A stretch of DNA of 64,000 nt from Dillenia suffruticosa. Taxonomy: Eukaryota; Streptophyta; Magnoliopsida; Dilleniales; Dilleniaceae. Position numbers and translations under genes: made by a program. The notes below the pieces were generated by a model. It was not told the DNA's origin, did not search any database, and worked only from the letters and a program-made list of their open reading frames with translations. Shown one piece after another: positions 59,709-64,000 of the stretch (its first letter is position 1; every line of letters begins with the position of its first letter). The stretch is from assembly GCA_033439265.1 (NCBI GenBank), contig JAVTVX010000012.1:17494501-17558500 (forward strand), read 5' to 3'.

Positions 59709-62160
59709 TTTGGGGCTTTAGCCCTAAATCAAATTTTGGGGAGGGCCAAAACGCTACGTTTTGGCTCTCCCTTTTTTTTTTTTATTAGCTTGGTGTTACA
59801 TGGATAGCCGTCAGTCGCCCCTCCTGTGATTTAGAGGTGACACCGAGTGATTCTAGAGTACACTTCTAAGACATGACACATTCCCAAGTACTTACACAAT
59901 GAACCAGAAATGCCTTAATGCAATGTTATGCAATGGCATGTCCATATTTATACAGTCATCCCAGAATTATACAATGGTCGTCTCTCGACCTCAGAATACA
60001 TATATATCACCAATACAATTGCTAACTCACGAAATTTCGACAGAAATATACGACTCCTCAAGTCCAGACCAAATCTCCCAATGATACTGAGCGTCCTAAA
60101 AGCAACGCTCCTTACCAAAATACTATCTCTGAAACAAGAAGAGGGAAGTGGGGGGTAAGTACTCGGGGAAGAATATTCAGTGAGTGAGTGGGTCAATGCA
60201 ATCGTCAAATATGAAGTGTGAAACTGGAGTGTTAAAACATAAGTATACGAATCATATTTCAAATCATCATGTTTTTCATTTCAAGAATATATCATTAGCA
60301 CTCATTTTCAAGTCAAATATGCATCCAAAGTACTGTCACTAAAAATCATAGAACTGCCAACCGAAAATGTTCTGGTAGAGGTCTACCGCGACCTATGACT
60401 GGCGTACCGGGGGTGTTATATACAAGTTTATTTAAAGTGCTCTCTACCCCGGCGTTGGCGACGAACCTCGTCCAGGTGCTAGATTTGGAGAGAGTATCCA
60501 AATCCTCCCCCTTTCGGGTTCAACGTGGTTAGTACCGTATTGTTAATCAAATCACGACAACTCGTGGGATACCGCAGATCTAGGCATATCCGGACGCCAC
60601 CAAAGCGTCTCTCACGGTGTCCTTCGTAGCTACGGAACAATACATATCAAAGCCCTCAAGGCCAAATCCAAAATCGTATCAAATGTGCCGAAATCAGGTT
60701 CACAAACCAAATGCAACATATAGTATAAAATGACACATTATACATTTCAACCACATGGATGCATAATTTCAATATTTCAACACAGTTTTTGGACACTCCA
60801 TTAGTTCATAAAAATCAATTTCAAAAGCAGTCAAAACATTTCAAACACGCAACAAATCATGCTCATTTATCAAATATTGTAAAATAGAGTTTACACATTA
60901 AACAAAAGTATTGAAATAAATCACACACACTGTATACGGGAGGGTGATCACTTCCTATTTTTAAAAACCAATTCAAATATGACCACTCGAGTCTCCAATG
61001 AGATTTTCCTAATTAATCATCACAATTCGATATCAGATAAGGGCCTAGTAATGGATTTTCAATTTTCTTTCCAACCAATACTACCTAATTTGACAAAGTT
61101 TATCCAAAAGTTGAAGAGATTTCATTTCTCTCACCTAGGGTTCCTCGGATCTCCGATCTAGCTTTCGTTCGCCCGTTGGTTTGGTCTAAAACCTGAATGT
61201 TTCTAAATTTGAAACAATTGTGAGCAATTTCAGTTCAATTACTAAAAAAATTTGAAACTCTAGTGTGAAAATCGAACTTTGAGTCATTTACCTTCGCAGA
61301 GGATCACGGACTGTCACGGGCCGTCGCGGGCTCATGGGCAACAGGCTTGGCGGGCTGATGGGCTGGCCCGCTGGTGGGCTCTCGGGTCAGCAGGCCGCAG
61401 TGGGCTCACGGCTGTGCGCTAATGGCTGGGGCGCGCGGGCTGGCGCGCTTACAGGCTAGGGCTCGCACTCGCGAATTGGATTGCGCGCTCGCGCAGTGGG
61501 TCGCGCGCTCGCGCAGTAGGTCATGCGTTGGAGGGCTCGCGCTCGTGCTGGGGCACGCTCGAGCAGTGGATCGCGCGCTTGGCTCGCACGGATGGTCGTG
61601 CTGGGGGGGTGCTCGCACAGGGTAGCTCGTGCTGAGGCATGCTGGCGCTCGTGCAGGGGCACGCTAGCGCTCGTGTAGGGGCGTGCAGAGACGCGCAGGG
61701 GTGCGCTAGCGCTCGCGCTCGGGAGAGCGCACAATGCTCTGCGCTGTCGCGCGCTGGTGCGCTGTCGCGCGCTGGTGCGCTGGCGGTGGTGGCGCGTGAC
61801 GGAAGCGCGCGGCGGAGGAAACCGAGAGGGAGATCGCAAGAGAGAGCGAACAGCGGAGAGAGAGAGAAACTGAGAGGGAAGGGTAAAGAGAGAGAGGGAA
61901 AGTGAGAGAAAGACGAAGAGAGAGGGAGACGCGGCGACGATGGTGATGGCGGAGGAAAGCACGGCCGCGGGAGAGAATCAGACGGAGAGAGAGAGCGGTG
62001 GGGGAGATGAGGAGTCGGGGAGAGAGAAAGAGGAAGAGAGAGAGAGGGGAAAGATTAGAGCTAAAAGCCCTAATCCCAAATTGGGGGGAGTGCTGCGTTT
62101 TGTCAAAACGCAGCACTCCGCTGCTTCTTTTTTTTTTATTTTTTATTTTTTGGTGTTACA
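56300..62160 (-). mobile_element. Long LTR-like unit D, host of unit C
   Basis: TSD AGAAT (56295-56299, 62161-62165) within the YTH exon. The plus-strand start is TATCACACCCC (decayed TGTCACGCCCC) and the end GGTGTTACA. Without unit C it is about 2.64 kb. It has a near-perfect terminal hairpin (62088-62118) and a GC-rich array (61300-61810) most like unit F. A CTTCGTAGCTACGGA block (60620) and a TGAGTACTCG-type acceptor region (60150) mirror units B and F. Confidence 0.87.
56585..59800 (-). mobile_element. Long LTR-like unit C nested in unit D
   Basis: Intact ends TGTCACGCCCCGAACC...AGCTTGGTGTTACA with perfect TSD TGGAT (56580-56584, 59801-59805). 3216 bp. Very similar to unit B in reverse, with the 38-bp GGCCGGGCATACAGCCC repeat (57710-57880), GC-rich array (58760-59500), GA microsatellite (59680-59700) and hairpin 59745-59765. 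Intact ends and insertion inside D make it one of the younger copies. Confidence 0.9.
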
Positions 62161-62419
62161 AGAATTCTATTTCGTTGCCTGCTTATATTCCAATGGCCAT
62201 TCTATTTGCACCAGATGTCATTTCAACTATTTCAATTGACCCTCTATTTGCTTCTGGTGCTTCTTCTTTTACCGTCAACCCTCAAACGTCTACACATCCA
62301 ACTCATTCATTGCTAAAGGTGTCAAAAGTGCCAAGAGCTAATATGGCATGACAATCTTTGATTCATTGAAGAGTCACAACCTTGGTGATTTACCTAATTC
62401 AGCTCCGCATAATTTTTAG

Positions 62420-63552
62420 GTTTGTTCTCCATCCGTCCCTCCTTGAAACATCCTAATTGCATAGTCAAATATATATATGCATATGTATGTATATGAGTAT
62501 GTGTTCATGACAGTTTGATAGTTTTCCCTTGTGATAGATCTAAGCTATGCGCTTTGTATTTTTAATGAATTGAAAGTATCGAAGCTATAGTATTTTTCCC
62601 TATGGCTGATTATATATTAGAGTGTCTGTCTCAGCATAATCTTACCATTATGATTCAGACATTGCTGTTCTTTTCATTTTTAATCATACCTTCGGCTAAA
62701 CTTTATTCATCCATTATGCTAATGTTAGAAACATTTATTTTCTCTAATCCACGTGCTCCTTTATTTTAGGGTTGGTGAACCATATTATTAGTATCGGTGT
62801 GTTCGTGCCCATAATGAAGATTTTTGGTGTGACCCTGGGAAGATGGCAGAGGTGAAGGCAGAGGACTGTTGAAAGGACCACAAACAATTCCGATCAAAAC
62901 TTCCCCACTTTTGCCTTGCAAGCTGGGATCCAATGTTGTAGATGCATCTTTGATGCCTCTAATATTTGAGAGCACAAACAAGCCTAAAAGGAAGATTACG
63001 GTGCTCTAAAAAAAGTATAGGCATCATGTGCAACTACAACGAGTCTCGACTTGCAAGACAATTGTGGAGGTGTTTTAGTTGGAAATGTTCATGGTCCTCC
63101 CGCAGCTGCTACATTGAGTGCAAGTACAGCCCTAGCAATGCATTATTGTTCTCTAGCGAATAATTTCTACTATAATAAAAGCATCCTATTAAATTTAAAG
63201 GGCAATTTGGCAAATTATGATGTTTTGTGTAACTTCCATTTCCTTCGAGCTATCATGTTTGGACTTTCATTTCACTTTTTTTAAGAATTGCGGAAGGAAG
63301 CAAGTAAGGTCAGTAAACGTTAAGTGAGGTTGGAAACCCTTATGGTTTCGAATTTCCATGGCAGCCCAGCTTAGTTCAATGAAATTTATGTCTTCCATTG
63401 GCTACAGAAAAGTTCGGCATGATGGCATCAACATGGCAATAGTATGATTTCATTTATGGCACAACAATTTAATGGAAATTCCACAAGTTCTAGTAGGAGT
63501 GTGTTGATTTATATGAGCAAGTCACAATTTGAAAATTTGGATTTGACCTTGT

Positions 63553-63595
<43 letters not shown>

Positions 63596-64000
63596 GCATG
63601 GACAGAATTTGAAAAGTTGGAGTTTTTAATTTTCAATTTGCTGGTTTTTTGTATTTTTTTAAATAATGCATTCTTTTTGAATATTAATTTTTTTTATTCC
63701 TAAATTTTTTAATGCGTTAGAATATGCTTCTTGTAATGTACTTTGCTTCTGGTCACCGTGAATTGCATTGTACCCCGAAAGTTCCAGAGCAATTCAATCA
63801 TCTGAATTCCATTGGACATTGCTTAAATTTCAATTACTTATTTATTTTATTATGTTTAAATTTTTTTTATAAATTTTACCCTTATTTTAAATGAATCTAA
63901 TTTAGTTTTCAATTAAGATACTGTTTGGTTTAAATTTTATTGCTTTCTTCTGTTTCTCTCTCTCGCCTTAGACTTTGTCTTTTGATTTGATTTTAGTATG
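62420..64000. other. Right edge: unassigned DNA with inverted coding-like repeat
   Basis: No gene is established. 62858-62948 (minus) and 63021-63115 (plus) are an inverted pair with similar translations (GKSGEVLIGIVCGP and DNCGGVLVGNVHGP). A CT microsatellite lies at 63553-63591. The remainder is AT-rich. Confidence 0.4.
63553..63591 (+). repeat. (CT)n microsatellite
   Basis: About 19 CT units in tandem. Confidence 0.9.

Larger units (their letters stand above)
56136..62419 (+). pseudogene. YTH-family (ECT/YTHDF-like) exon fragment, split by units D and C
   Basis: After an acceptor (TTTGCAAG|GTGCGC) the frame reads YFTPIYGYEQSPYNPSNPYI, then PGATIGVDTPFVGAQ. It continues after unit D (62166 onward) with SLPAYIPMAILFAPDVIST and later SLLKVSKVPRAN. 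This matches the low-complexity N-terminal region preceding the YTH domain in plant ECT proteins, which are m6A readers (pattern YYTPSYGYxQSPYNPYNPYIPGA). In-frame stops occur at 56153-56155 (TAA) and 56270-56272 (TAG), and TGA codons near 62348 and 62366. A donor-like AG|GTTTGT ends it at 62419. The YTH domain itself is not in the window. Best read as a dead gene fragment. Confidence 0.72.

Overview
The window is nuclear DNA of a flowering plant, most likely a eudicot. The evidence is spliced plant genes with GT-AG introns, AT-rich intergenic DNA, and nested Ty1/copia, Ty3/gypsy, CACTA, SINE and long LTR-type insertions. I cannot name the species from sequence alone.

There are two host genes I regard as intact where visible. 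(1) An SGS3 homologue lies on the minus strand at the left edge (1-3657, 5' UTR exon near 4560). SGS3 is the dsRNA-binding partner of RDR6 in trans-acting siRNA and post-transcriptional silencing; its last exons run off the window. (2) A complete five-exon GDSL esterase/lipase lies on the minus strand (31104-33135, 371 codons). Two host-gene fragments are also present: a stray SGS3 C-terminal exon (5886-6165) and a decayed YTH-family (ECT/YTHDF-like) exon (56136-62419) that was split by a transposon.

The rest is mostly transposons, several resolved to the base by target-site duplications (TSDs). From left to right: a minus-strand Ty1/copia element (6298-13335); a diverged copia remnant (13336-~14504); a 5'-truncated long LTR-like unit F (~14505-16938); an 87-bp minisatellite split by a Ty3/gypsy element (17506-30337, TSD CACCG), which is itself split by a 7.0-kb non-autonomous CACTA element (21205-28220); then hairpins and the GDSL gene. 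After the GDSL gene come small copia LTRs (34290-35521) and a copia pol gene (35590-43054) cut twice by units A (36335-39079) and B (39317-42441). The last third holds a tRNA-type SINE (47204-47396, 16-bp TSD), a 2.8-kb CACTA-ended element made of GCGACGAA arrays (48608-51417, TSD TCA), unit E (52301-55640), and unit D (56300-62160) with unit C (56585-59800) nested in it.

Units A-F belong to one repeat family of about 2.6-3.3 kb with TG..CA ends and perfect 5-bp TSDs. They have no coding domains, a terminal hairpin, GC-rich arrays and splice-like signals. They look like solo giant LTRs, probably Ty3/gypsy, or a non-autonomous LTR element. The most distinctive observations are this family, the cassette (tRNA-like box plus GC-rich array) found in both CACTA elements, the gypsy element that has lost RT and the integrase core yet carries an open frame into its LTR, and the transposon-split YTH fragment.
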